DNA from: Pyrenophora tritici-repentis
Lineage: Eukaryota; Ascomycota; Dothideomycetes; Pleosporales; Pleosporaceae
NCBI RefSeq assembly: GCF_003171515.1
Contig: NW_027093995.1
Location: 1 to 30,700, forward strand
Direction of reading: 5' to 3'
Length of the DNA: 30,700 nucleotides
Below the pieces are notes generated by a model that was not told the origin of the DNA, ran no database searches, and saw only the letters and a program-made list of their open reading frames with translations. The position numbers were made by a program, and so were the translations under genes. Shown here piece by piece: positions 10,264 to 19,210 of this stretch (positions are counted from its first letter, which is position 1; each line of letters opens with the position of its first letter).

Positions 10264-11280
10264 ATGTCTAAACCTAGCATCGAGTGCCAGTATTTCGAGC
10301 ATGTGCCTGAGCACAGCGTAGCGGCATGCAGAGAGTGCAGATATGCAGTATGGCCAGATCAGATTGAGGGCCATCTACAGAAGCAGCATAAGGTTAGTTA
10401 CAAGGAGGCTGAGGCAGTTGGACAGCAGGTTCGCAGCTGGGCTGGGTTAGTCCAGTACCCTAGTGAGCTCGAGGTGCCGACTGGTGCTCCAAAGCCTGTG
10501 CGGCAATTGCCAGTGTATACAGACGGGATGTTATGCCAATTTGACTCCAGCTGCTGCTATTATGTAGCAAGAAGTAAGGAGGCTATACGAAAGCATTGGC
10601 GTAAGGACCATCAAGGATGGTCAGCAGGGAAGAAGCGAGGGCGGCCAAGTCGAACCAGGCAGAAGAGCGTGCAGGCACATATGGATAAGGGGTACCGGCT
10701 GGTCCATTGCCAGCGATTATTCAGCAGCCGGCATGGATCGCAGTACTTTGAGGTCCAGGCACCCAGCCAGGATGGAGAAGGCCCCGAAATCGTGCCCGTA
10801 GACGGGGCAGCAGCATGGGCGCGAGTGGGCGAGCAGATGGCCAAGGCGTGGGCAGACATCGAGAAGCGGGCGCAGACGACGATCCAGGAGGGCGAGCGCG
10901 ACGAGGTGAACCCATGGCTGGAGCGGACGCAGTGGTTGCCGTACCTAGTGGGCATGGAGAGGCCGGATTTGTTAGCGTGCATCGAGGAGCCCGTGGCAGA
11001 GCCAGATGCCAGGCAGGAGCAGCAGGCCGAGCCGGTGGAAGCAGCGATTTGGGCAGCCATGGATGGATTGGCGCGGTTCAGCCAGGCATCCATTATTGAC
11101 CGGATTGGCGTGTTTATACGGTTGGAGGCAATTCGCACAGAGATGCACCAAACCCGGTTCCAGCCGTTACAGCCGTATATGGACAAGAACGCCATTGTCA
11201 AGCACACACGACCGTGGCAGCAGATGTTAATGTTTTTTGCACGCACACAGAAAGAGCACGGGTGGAAGAGCCCCAAGTAT
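10264..11280 (+). CDS. Helicase segment 1: N-terminal zinc-finger (OrsD/DUF3505-like) region
   Basis: ATG at 10264 is preceded by a TATA-like element and opens a frame of 339 codons up to the MITE. Residues 22-42 hold C22, C25, H37 and H42; residues 91-116 hold C91, C97/C98, H111 and H116, both C2H2-like. The following GRPSRTRQ basic stretch and the QRLFSSRHGSQYFEV segment (about residues 153-167) are typical of fungal OrsD/DUF3505 proteins, where such fingers precede RecQ helicases. Fingers and basic patch suggest DNA binding (inference). The frame runs 23 codons into MITE 1 (about 11281-11349) before a stop; those codons are not original. Confidence 0.8.
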
Positions 11281-11441
11281 AGACTCCGCAACAATCAATT
11301 CAATCCGGTCACTCTCCTAGACCCACTTACCTATCTAGGTAGGGCTTAAACTCCTATAGGTAACTACTAGGCTTAAAGCGGTAATCAATCAATCCAATCT
11401 GAACCTTCTAGGACCCACTTAATTGATTGTTGCGGACTGTG
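11280..11441. mobile_element. hAT-like MITE 1, inserted in the helicase gene
   Basis: 162-bp element with terminal inverted repeats: left (t)agactccgcaacaatcaatt at 11280-11300, right aattgattgttgcgga plus ctgtg at 11421-11441. It is flanked by the 8-bp direct repeat cccaagta (11272-11279 and 11442-11449). It has no coding capacity. The 8-bp duplication and CAGA-type ends fit non-autonomous hAT elements. Same family as MITE 2, with which it shares the 18-base TIR core agactccgcaacaatcaa and an internal cctatctaggt. Inserted after the codons for SPKY. Confidence 0.85.
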
Positions 11442-11450
11442 CCCAAGTAT

Positions 11451-12116
11451 CGGTTTACGCGCCGGCAGCGAGAGGCATGGGAGGTGTTAATCGAACAGGC
11501 AAAGCGGAGCATAGAGGGAGACGAAGAAGATGAAGCCGAGGATATGGACGAAGAGAGAGAAGAGCTGGACGAGGAGATGATGGACGACATAGACGAGGCG
11601 ATAGAGGTAGCTGAGGAAGAGCCAGGTCAGGGAGAAGGCCCCGAGCCTAAGAAGTTGTCTAAGATACAGAAAGCGTGTTTGGAGTTTTGCATTGCATTAC
11701 TTAACCACCGCATCACCCGTAGAGAGTATGACAGCCCGCTGGTGTGCGCGTTGGCGGTGCTGGGCGTCAAGGAGGACGGATGGAAGGGGCCGGAGCAGTA
11801 CCCGCCGATATTATCGGCGGTGATCAAGATCGCTCGGTTTATGGTCGTGCAGAAGGGACTAGAAATGTCAGGGCCCGAGGAGGATAGCGGCGATGAGACA
11901 GACGACGACTTAGATGACAGCGCGTACGAGAGCGGGCCAAGCCAGCGACGGCGTCCCAAGGGGTGTTTGCAGTTAGTGCAGAAGATGATGGACCGGTTCA
12001 TGGTGCGCGGCAGCCATAGCCCCATGCAGTGGATGTTGGATTTGCGGACGTATGGATTGAAGATCCATTACAACACTACAACCCGCGGGCATGTAGAGTG
12101 GACGAACGGCGACGAG
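11451..12116 (+). CDS. Helicase segment 2: acidic linker and conserved middle region
   Basis: Frame-continuing segment of 222 codons starting RFTRRQREAWEVL right after MITE 1. The apparent upstream opening at 11427 uses TTG inside the MITE and follows an in-frame TGA, so it is not a real start. About residues 25-60 are strongly acidic (EEDEAEDMDEEREELDEE). Then comes KLSKIQKACLEFCIALLNHR and KEDGWKGPEQYPPILSAVIKIARFMV, patterns typical of the middle part of fungal OrsD-RecQ proteins, and an S/D-rich acidic stretch (EEDSGDETDDDLDDSAYESG). I assign no catalytic role. By position it precedes the recombinase-like part and may correspond to its N-terminal, core-binding-like half (inference). Confidence 0.7.
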
Positions 12117-12244
12117 CAGACTCCGCAACAATCAATCGGATCGGCATGATTGATTCCTATCTAGGTTAAAGGCTGCCTAATAAAGTAACTCTTTAACCTA
12201 TATAGGAATCAATCATGTCGATCGATTGATTGTTGCGGAGTCTG
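12117..12244. mobile_element. hAT-like MITE 2, inserted in the helicase gene
   Basis: 128-bp, almost fully palindromic element. Left arm 12117-12171 and right arm 12191-12244 pair with about three differences around a ~19-base loop. The outer 22 bases are perfect inverted repeats beginning cagactccgcaacaatcaat. It is flanked by 8-bp direct repeats gcgacgag (12109-12116 and 12245-12252). The 8-bp TSD and CAG start point to the hAT superfamily. No coding capacity. The helicase frame stops inside it (TGA, 12147-12149). Confidence 0.9.
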
Positions 12245-12252
12245 GCGACGAG

Positions 12253-13476
12253 CTGCTGTACAAAGAGCTGCATTTTAGCATGGCGCAGTTCCGCGGCATG
12301 GTACATGGGCTGGCTAGCGAGAGCCGGCGATTATTAACAGAGGAGTTAATGTTTAGCAGCAAGGCAGCGCCGGTGCCGGCAGTGCCATGGGAGAGCATAC
12401 GTGACAACCCAACCGACGAGCGGCCAGGATGGAACTTTTTGAAGGATCATCGCACAAACATGCCCGTCAACGGCGAGAGGTGGTTATTTGAGCGGGTAGG
12501 CGAGAGCGCCAGCATCCGGAGTCGGTTCATGAAGCCCGGGACGCAGTCAGGGGTAGACCGACAGGCAATAGAGCGATACATGGACCGGGTGGTAGAATTT
12601 CGCGAGAAGCTGGCGGTGTTAATGCATATAACGGGTGGGCAGCCAGCGCGAGGGCCAGAGCTACTGAGCGTACGGCATAGCAACACAGTGCAAGGGGGGC
12701 ATCGCAATATATTCATCGAGGACGGCATGGTGGTGTTTGTGACACGGTACCACAAGGGATACAAAGTCAGCGGCGACGTCAAGATTATCCATCGATATTT
12801 GCCGCGCGAGGTGGGCGAGCTGGTAGTGTGGTATATGTGGCTGGTGTTGCCGTTCCAGCAGCGGCTCGAGGCGTTGGTGTGGGAGAAGGAGGCAGTTTCG
12901 TCGCATATGTGGCCAGCAGACCCCAGCGGCCGCAAGTGGACGACCGATCGGCTGCGGGAGGCGTTGAAGCGCGAGAGCCGGATCGCGATGGGCCAGGAGT
13001 GGACGTTTGCCGGGTACCGGGAGATGGCGATTGGCATCAGCCGGCGGTTTTTGCGTGGATCGACAGCGTTCCAGGCAGATGAGGGCGAGGAGAATAAGGA
13101 GTGGGCTGAGGAGCAGGCAGGAGATTCGATTGCCGACGAGCAGGCGGGCCATACGTCGCACGTGGCGGGACTGGTATACGCGCGAGGGATCATGGAGCAG
13201 TCAGGGGCCGTGGCGGATAGGCGGCAGCAGTTCCGGGCATCGAGCACGGATTGGCATAGATTTTTGGGCTTCCAGGCAGGCTTGGACGACCAGAGAAGAA
13301 GCAGCAAGCGGAAGAGAGCGCCGTTTGAGAGCGAGGCAGACGAGGCAAGGGTGGATCGGTGGCAGCGGCTGAGGAAGATGGACGCGAGAGCGCAGCTGAA
13401 GCGCATGATGGGCGAGGAGGCCAAGTTCCGGGGGGTGCAGGAGGCAGCGATCAAAGCCATCACAGCAGGCGAGAGT
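12253..13476 (+). CDS. Helicase segment 3: tyrosine-recombinase-like region
   Basis: Segment of about 408 codons beginning LLYKELHFSMAQFRGM after MITE 2; the nominal opening at 12226 is MITE sequence. It carries ITGGQPARGPELLSVRHSN (Arg codon 12649), RYHKGYK (Lys 12754), FAGYREMAIGISRRF (Arg 13018), and AGHTSHVAGLVYARG (His 13150, Tyr 13177, nine residues apart). This order and the His-to-Tyr spacing match the R...K...HxxR...H-x8-Y active site of tyrosine recombinases, except that the HxxR histidine position is Ala (A-G-Y-R). It ends with a basic RRSSKRKR segment and the QEAAIKAITAGESP lead-in to the helicase Walker A motif, as in related fungal proteins. The recombinase reading is my inference; DNA cleavage activity is not implied. 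Confidence 0.7.
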
Positions 13477-13482
13477 CCGTAG
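13470..13482 (+). other. Single-base frameshift between recombinase-like and helicase parts
   Basis: The upstream frame ends ITAGESP-stop at 13482; the helicase frame resumes immediately as VVAVMPTGAGKS. The sequence gagtccgtagtagcgg is one G short of a continuous frame (ccg gta gta gcg). Since the lost base would extend a G pair, a base-calling error is as plausible as a true mutation. Confidence 0.75.
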
Positions 13483-15332
13483 TAGCGGTGATGCCGACGG
13501 GGGCAGGCAAGAGCTTGTTGTTCATGTTGCCGGCGTGGGCAGAGCAGGGCGGCACGACGGTGGTGGTAGTGCCGTTGATCGCGTTGCGTGGCGACATGGC
13601 ACAGCGGTGCAAGAAGCTAGGGATATCGTGCGTAGAGTGGCAGAGTCGGCGTCCGCCAGACGCAGCAGCGGTGGTGTTAGTGACGCCCGAGTCGGCAGTT
13701 GGAGAGGAATTTGCAACGTTTTTAAACCGGCTACGAGCGACGCGGCAGCTAGATCGGATTATTATCGACGAGTGCCATATCGTGTTAAACCGGCAGTACA
13801 CGTTCCGCAAGCAGATGCAGCAGCTAGGTAAGCTAGTGGCTGTAGAGACGCAGATGGTCATGTTAACAGCAACGTTGCCACCCAGCGAGGAGGACGAGTT
13901 ATTCCGGCGAATGCATTTTGAGCGTGGGCAGGTAAGAATGTTTAGGGCACCAACAGCACGGAGCAACATAGCGTACCGGGTGGTAAGGGTAGAGAAGGAG
14001 AGGAAGAGACAGGAGGTAGAGGCAACGGTGTTGGCGATGGTACAGCAGAAGGTCCGAAAGTATAAGAGCGGCAAGATTGTAGTGTACGGCAACTCAGTGC
14101 CAAAGGTCAAGGGGTTAGCCGAGAAGCTCAAGTGCCATGCGTATCATCACCACGCGGTTGGCAAGGCAAGCATGTTGGAGGAGTTCATGGGCGGCAAGCA
14201 GCGGGTGATTGTGGCAACCAGCGCGTTGGGCATGGGAGTGGACGTGCCCGATATCCGGTGCATTGTCCACATGGATTGGCCGTTTAGCGTGTTGGATTAC
14301 GCGCAGGAGAGCGGGCGAGCCGGGCGAGACGGGGAGCGGAGCGAGGCCATCATGATGGTGCAGGACGGCGAGCAGCGAGCGGCGGATGACAAGCAGGGGG
14401 AGGCGGAGCAGCGGTTGGTGCGAGCATACGTCGAAGGCATAGACGAGGCGGCGACATGTAGACGGGTAATGTTGGACGGGTATTTAGACAGGCGCGAGGC
14501 CGAGCGAGCTCGGTGCGAGGAGGGAGAGGAGAGGTGTGACGTATGCATGAGAGCCGACGGGGAGGAGATGGAGGAGGAGGAGATGGAGGAGGAGGAGATG
14601 GAGGAGGAGATGGAGGAGGAGATGGAGGAGGAGATGGAAGAGATGGAGGAGGTGGAGGAGGTGGAGGAGGTGGAGGAGATGGAGGTGGTGGAGGTGGCCG
14701 AGGGCGGCAGCAGCAACGAAGAAGAGGCGGAGACATTGGAGAGGGAGCAAGAAGAGGCGCGGCAGGCGTTTAATCAGCAGCAACGAGAGCAAGGCGGCCC
14801 GCGACAGAGATTGATACAGCAGCGGCAGCAGGAGTTCGCCGACGTCGAGTGGCTGCGTAGGCAGCTGGCGCAATGGATAAACCGGTGTGGGTTATGCGAG
14901 GCGGTAGGGCAAGGATCGAGCGCACACGACGTACGGCAATGTTGGCGACAGGAGAGCCAGCGGATCAAGGAGTCGATTAAGAGGATGGAAGAGACAATTA
15001 AGTTTGAGCGTTATTCGGGCTGTTTTTGGTGTGGAGTGCCGCAGGAGATATGCAATCGGTGGGAAAGGAATAGTTTTGGGCGATATCAGAGAGTCCAAGA
15101 CGGGGATTGCCAGTATAGAGGGGTATTAATAGGCGGGTTATTAAGTATAGCATTAGGGCGGAGCGAGGTAGGAAACCGATGGACGGCGCGGTTAGAGGAG
15201 TTCGGGGTTAGTAATTCAGGAGCAGGGCCGACGTTGTTTGAGTTTTTAGGAAAAAAGCGATTGTTAGAGACGGTTGAGAGCAATAACTTAGCAGGAGAGT
15301 TTTGTTGGATTACAAGATTAATAGGCGAGTAG
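13477..15332 (+). CDS. Helicase segment 4: RecQ-type helicase core and C-terminus
   Basis: About 618 codons, open from the frameshift to TAG at 15330-15332. The motifs are complete and in order: Walker A MPTGAGKSLLF (13491), Ia VVVVPLIALRGDM, motif II DECH (13767-13778), motif III TATLPP (about 13867), IV VVYGNSV, V ATSALGMGVDVPDIRC, and VI QESGRAGRDG (14304 on). A RecQ-type zinc module follows: CRR (Cys 14457), RC (14514) and CDVC (14535, 14544). Then come a Glu/Met/Val-rich tract (14561-14697), a Gln-rich coiled stretch and Cys pairs CGLC (about 14887) and CFWC (15021-15032). SF2 ATP-dependent 3'-5' DNA unwinding is the family activity. The nominal upstream opening at 13359 is a shadow of segment 3. 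Confidence 0.9.
14561..14697 (+). repeat. GGA-rich microsatellite coding a Glu/Met/Val tract
   Basis: Imperfect GAGGAGATG/GAGGTG repeats read as MEEEEMEEEEMEEEMEEE then MEEVEEVEEVEEMEVVEV in the helicase frame. It sits between the RecQ zinc module and the Cys-rich end. All units are multiples of three. The complementary Pro-rich frames are shadows. Confidence 0.85.
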
Positions 15333-15408
15333 AGGAAATATAGAGAGTTGTAACGTTGACGAGGGTAGCTCCAACAGCTCGAGTAGGTCGGATAGTGTAA
15401 GCAGCGAT

Positions 15409-15566
15409 CAGAGATGTCAACAAGCAAGTCAAGCTGGCTTGATTCTTATCGATTGCAGATCACAGACAATATAGAGGCTCGTGCACAGTGGCACGTCCCA
15501 GAGAATGGTCTGTGATCTGCAATCGATAAGAATCAAGCCAGCTTGACTTGCTTGTTGACATCTCTG
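15409..15566. mobile_element. hAT-like MITE 3, perfect 59-bp inverted arms
   Basis: 158-bp element with identical inverted arms 15409-15467 and 15508-15566 (59 of 59 bases by eye, starting cagagatgtcaacaagcaag) around a 40-base loop that itself holds a small cgtgc/gcacg hairpin. It is flanked by 8-bp direct repeats gcagcgat (15401-15408 and 15567-15574). The left tandem copy has the empty site with a single gcagcgat (about 364-371), proving insertion. The CAGAG start and 8-bp TSD fit hAT. The TIR differs from MITEs 1 and 2, so this is another family. Confidence 0.93.
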
Positions 15567-16870
15567 GCAGCGATAAAGGCAAGAGCAGCAAGATCAGCGA
15601 GAGCGTAGGCAGGGTTAGCAGCAAGAGAGATAGCAGCAACAGTGACGATAGTAGCAGCAGTAAGAGTAGCGACGAAGGCGAGGGCAGCGAGAGCAGTGAT
15701 CAAGGCGAGAGCAGCGAGAGTAGTGACGAAGGCGAGGGTAGTAAAGATATTAGAGGTAGCGAAAGCAGCGGCAACAGCGAGAGCAATGAGAGCAACGACA
15801 AAGACGAGGGCAGAGAAGGTAACGAGAGCGGCGAGAGCAGTAAGAGCGCAGGCAGCGTTGGTAGCGAGAGCAATAGCTGCAACAGTGGCGATAGTGGCGA
15901 TAGCGAGGGCAGCGACGACGGCGAGGATGGCGAGGATGGCGAGGATGGCGAGGACAGCGAGGGCAACTTGATGGCAGGTAGCGAAAGCAGTAATAGCAGC
16001 TTGAGCAGGGAGGAAAAGCGAGGGTCGTGACGACGGCGAGAGTAGCTCCGATAGCGAGAGCAGCAAGAGCGAGAGCAGCAAGAGCGGCAAGAGCAACGAG
16101 AGCGAGGCAGGCGAGGCAGGCGAGAGCAACGAGATGGCAAGTAGCGAGAGCGAGGCAGGCGAGGCAGGCGAGAGCAACGAGATGGCAAGTAGCGAGAGCG
16201 TAGGGAGCGAGAGAGGCGAGAGAAATAAGAGCAGCGACATGATAGGTACCGTTGGCAGCGAGAGCATCGAGAGCCGCGCATATAGCGAGAGTAACGAGAA
16301 CAGAGCGAGTAGCGAGAGCAGCGACGACGGTAAGGACAGCGAGAGCAGGAGCCGCAGCGGCGAAAGGAGTTGTAGAAGCCGTAGCAGCGGTAGGAAGTGA
16401 GAAGCAGCGAGAGTAGCGCGAGCAGTGGGGGGACAGCAGGGACAGCGAGAGCAGTAGGGAAAGCAAGAGCAGGGGCAGAAGTAGTTATAGCGGCCGCAGG
16501 CGTAGTAGGAGCGGTGGGGAGTGAGGAGCAGAAGCGAGGATATCGATAGCAGCGAGAGCAGCGAGGACGGCGGGGATAGTAGGGATAGCGGGATCAGCTG
16601 TGAGAGAAGCGAGGATAGCGAGAGTAGGAAAGCAGGAGCCGCAGGCGCGATAGAAGTAAGAGTAGCAAGAGCAGTAAGAGCAGGATGTGTAGCCGCGAGG
16701 ATAGAGGCAATTAAGGTAATTAAGGTGATTGCGATGATTGCGAGGACAGTAAGAGCAACAAGGGCAGCGCAAGAAAGGGGCGAACGGCAAGGGAATTAAC
16801 TATTAAGTTAATTGTAGCGATTGCAAGGACAGCGGGAACAGCGAGGATAGTAAGGGCAGTAAGGGTAGAA

Positions 16871-17005
16871 AGGACAGCGGAAGCAGCGAGGACAACGAGG
16901 ACAGCGAGGATTGTAAGGACAGCGGAAGCAGCGAGGACAACGAGGACAGCGAGGATTGTAAGGACAGCGGAAGCAGCGAGGACAACGAGGACAGCGAGGA
17001 TTGTA
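16871..17005 (+). repeat. 45-bp VNTR, three perfect units
   Basis: Units start at 16871, 16916 and 16961 and each reads KDSGSSEDNEDSEDC in the serine register; a fourth, variant unit follows. The left copy has one full unit (1734-1778). Expansion in whole 45-bp steps preserves the serine register. Confidence 0.88.
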
Positions 17006-18121
17006 AGGACAGCGAAGCAGCGAGGATAATGAGGACAGCGAGGATAGTAAGAACAGCGAGGATAGTAAGGACAGTAAGAGTAGCGAGGATAGCGAAAGTA
17101 GGAGAGTAGCAGTAGCAATAGCAGTAGCCGGAGGTGTATATAAGCTGTAAGAGGTAAGAGGTAGAAGTAAGGATATTATAAGCAGCAAGGATAGCAGGGG
17201 CAGAAGCGGCAACAGGTGCAGGGGTAGTAGGAGTAGTAATAAGAATATTAAGAGCAGTGCAAGTTACAAGGACAAGGGACAAAGTAAGGACAGTAGAGAT
17301 AGTAAGAGTATCAGGAGCAGCGAGAACAGAAGCCGTAGGATTGATAGCGAAGATATTAAGAGCAGCAAGGAAAGCGAAAGTAGCGAGGGTAGTAAGAGCA
17401 GCGACAAGAGGAGCGGTAGCGGCCGCCGAAACCGCAGTTACCGCAGGTGGAGGAGGCGTAGGAGGTAAGGGGCAGAAGAGAGCAGTAGAGACAGCGGGAA
17501 CAGCGGGGAAAGCGAGAGCAGCAAGAAGGACGGGGATAGTAGAGATAGAGGAAGTGGCGAGAGCAGAAGCAGTAATAGGGAGGATTGCGGAATGCGGAGG
17601 AGTAAGAGCGGTAGGAGTAAGAGTAGCAAGAGCAGGACGTAGAAGTAAGAGCCGTAGGAGCAGGAGCAGTAAGAATAGCAGGAGTAGCAAGGGTAGGAGC
17701 TTTAAAGGCGGCAGCAACGAGGGTGTTACAAGCAGCGAAAATAATAGGAGCAGGGAGAGTGGTCGCAGTAAGGATAGCGATAGAAGCGAGGTTGGCGACA
17801 GCAGGGACAGTAGTAGTAGCAAGAATAGCGAGAGTAGCGAGAGCAATAGCAGTGAGAGCTAGAGCATTAAGAGTAGCAGCAATAAGAGCAGTAACCGTAG
17901 GAGTAGGCGCATTAAGAGTAAAAGCTGCAGGAGTAAGAGCAGTAAGGGCGGAAATAGTAGGAGCGTAATTAGCGAGAGCAGGAGCAGCGAGGACAGCAGG
18001 AGCAGCTGGAATGGCGAGAGCAGCAAGGACGGAGTGGATAGCAAGAATAGGAAGCGTAGGGGCCGCAGTGGCGATATTTGTAGAAGCGGCAGTAAACACA
18101 GGTGTAGTAGTAGCCGTAGGA

Positions 18122-18960
18122 TGGACACACAGATATAGTTGGAAACGAAAGAGCAGACTACCTAGCAAAAGAAGCAACCAAAGAGGACCCCAGATCAACA
18201 ACAAAGAGCATTGCCTACCTGGGCACGACAATCAAAAGGATACAACAAACGGAACAACGCCAAGAGTATGAGAAATACAAAGCAAGAGCAACCGCTCTAA
18301 ACAAAGCTACCTACTCAGCCAAATACCCTCTTAAAATCAGCAAAACCATCCAAATGCCACAGAACACGAAAAGAGTAACCTCTAGCGCCTTCTACTCTCT
18401 TAAGCTAGGACACGGATACTTCAACTCCTACCTAAAGAGATTTAAGAAACGAGACTCTAATCGCTGCACCTGCCAAAACATCCAAACGCCAGAACACCTA
18501 CTACTGTACTGTCATCTATACAAAGACCATCGAAAAACGCTCCTACAAACAATCAAACATCGCCCAGTCACACTACCACTACTACTCCACACTAGTATAG
18601 GTATAGAAGCAACCCTAGCTTTTATCACTAGCACCAGAATAGGAACAAGAAAATGGTACCTAGGACAGCCAACAGAAGACCTACAGAGAGACACTGTATA
18701 AAACTAAAACCACAACCCTCTCCTTTGCCACAAGAGCCCGCTGCTACATCTCTTTCTACTTATCAAACTGCTCTTTAGCACCTGGCAACAAACAGATACA
18801 AGCTATCTTTTGTAGAAAAGCCAAAAACCATATTAGCGAACCATACCAGAAAACCATGTAAATTAGAAAAACCAAGATAGAACGGCCTTCGGCCAAAGTC
18901 CTACATAGTCTCTGACTGAAAAAGGACTCTAATGGAATAATAATAATAATAATAATAATA
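18122..18960 (+). mobile_element. 5'-truncated LINE, plus strand
   Basis: About 839-bp insertion absent from the left copy (empty site near 2890). It ends in (TAA)n (about 18937-18960) and is flanked by a direct repeat of 12-14 bp (core gtagccgtagga, left 18110-18121, right 18961-18972), as expected for target-primed reverse transcription. It contains the end of ORF2 and a ~235-bp 3' untranslated region related to that of the full-length element (shared ccaaagtcctacatagtc and ggactctaatgga), though visibly diverged, so it comes from a different LINE subfamily member. Confidence 0.92.
18123..18701 (+). pseudogene. LINE ORF2 C-terminal fragment (RNase H end and zinc motif)
   Basis: 192 codons open from the truncation point to TAA. 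It begins GHTDIVGNERADYLAKEA, the last catalytic block of an RNase H domain (Asp of NERAD), then the tail SSAFYSLKLGHGYFNSYL, a Cys/His cluster CTCQNIQTPEHLLLYC, and the end TRIGTRKWYLGQ. The same features occur in the full-length element at 22422-23384. The upstream RNase H, reverse transcriptase and endonuclease are missing, so it is non-functional. The internal ATG at 18354 is not a real start. Confidence 0.9.
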
Positions 18961-18972
18961 GTAGCCGTAGGA

Positions 18973-19210
18973 GTAATAACGAGCATGTTAAAAGCAGCAA
19001 GGACGGCAGGAACAGCGGGAGTTGCAATAGTAGAACCCGTAACCGTAATTGAATAGACAGTAAGAGTGATAGTCGCGATAGAAGGAAAAGTTACAAGAAT
19101 AGCAGCCGTAGCCGTGGTAGAAGCAAGAGTAATTATAATAGAGGCAAAGATAGTAACAGTAGTAAGAGTAATAAGCACAGTAAGGGTATAGTAAGAGCAA
19201 AAGTTTAAAG
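18973..19210 (+). repeat. AGY-rich tract, right copy (end part)
   Basis: Continuation of the serine-codon tract after the truncated LINE, equivalent to about 2900-3130. It reads SNNEHVKSSKDGRNSGSCNS, a TGA, then S/R/N-rich codons, fading into purine-rich DNA. No gene called. Confidence 0.55.

Larger units (their letters stand above)
10264..15332 (+). pseudogene. Telomere-linked RecQ-type helicase with OrsD-like zinc fingers (broken)
   Basis: The only nearly complete host-type gene. Four reading-frame segments (10264-11280, 11451-12116, 12253-13476, about 13477-15332) follow each other. The two gaps are MITE insertions of 170 and 136 bases counting one 8-bp target duplication, and discounting each leaves the flanking codons in register. 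The third break is a one-base frameshift near 13477. The ancestral product would be about 1,590 residues, a usual size for fungal OrsD-RecQ proteins. Domain order: two C2H2-like fingers, an acidic and recombinase-like middle, the RecQ helicase core with its zinc module, a Glu-rich tract and a Cys-rich end. Known relatives (S. pombe tlh, Magnaporthe TLH, Ustilago UTAS) sit next to telomeres, often in multiple copies, and are linked to telomere maintenance. As assembled, this copy cannot make the full protein. Confidence 0.85.
15333..18107 (+). repeat. Degenerate AGY-rich tract, right copy (first part)
   Basis: Same tract as 297-2885, interrupted by MITE 3 (15409-15566) and ending at the truncated LINE. 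The serine register is open from 15325, one base out of phase with the helicase, runs as GNIESCNVDEGSSNSSS up to the MITE, and resumes after it as SDKGKSSKISESVG up to a TGA near 16028. It then shifts by one base: this copy has gcagggaggaaaagcg where the left has gcaggaggaaagcg, and a version with three G and three A would stay open. Later pieces include 16134-16400 (GEAGESNEMASSES to RSRSSGRK) and an RS-rich stretch in the 17150-17860 part. No promoter, intron or start codon was found. It could be a decayed serine-rich protein or a triplet-expanded satellite. Confidence 0.55.

Noticed and set aside
11277..11447. MITE 1 as a spliceosomal intron using GT and AG supplied by the target duplication
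   Set aside because: GT at 11277 to AG at 11447 removes 171 bases, whereas 170 are needed to keep the frame; the donor context GTATAG is poor. MITE 2 has no GT at its left border.
11427..11450. Start of a separate gene at 11427
   Set aside because: The codon is TTG inside the MITE inverted repeat, directly after an in-frame TGA; the downstream protein continues the helicase after the MITE.
10611..13463. Minus-strand open frames opposite the helicase (for example 10611-11294, 12447-13463)
   Set aside because: Shadows of the GC-rich helicase coding strand; no domains and no continuity across its segments.
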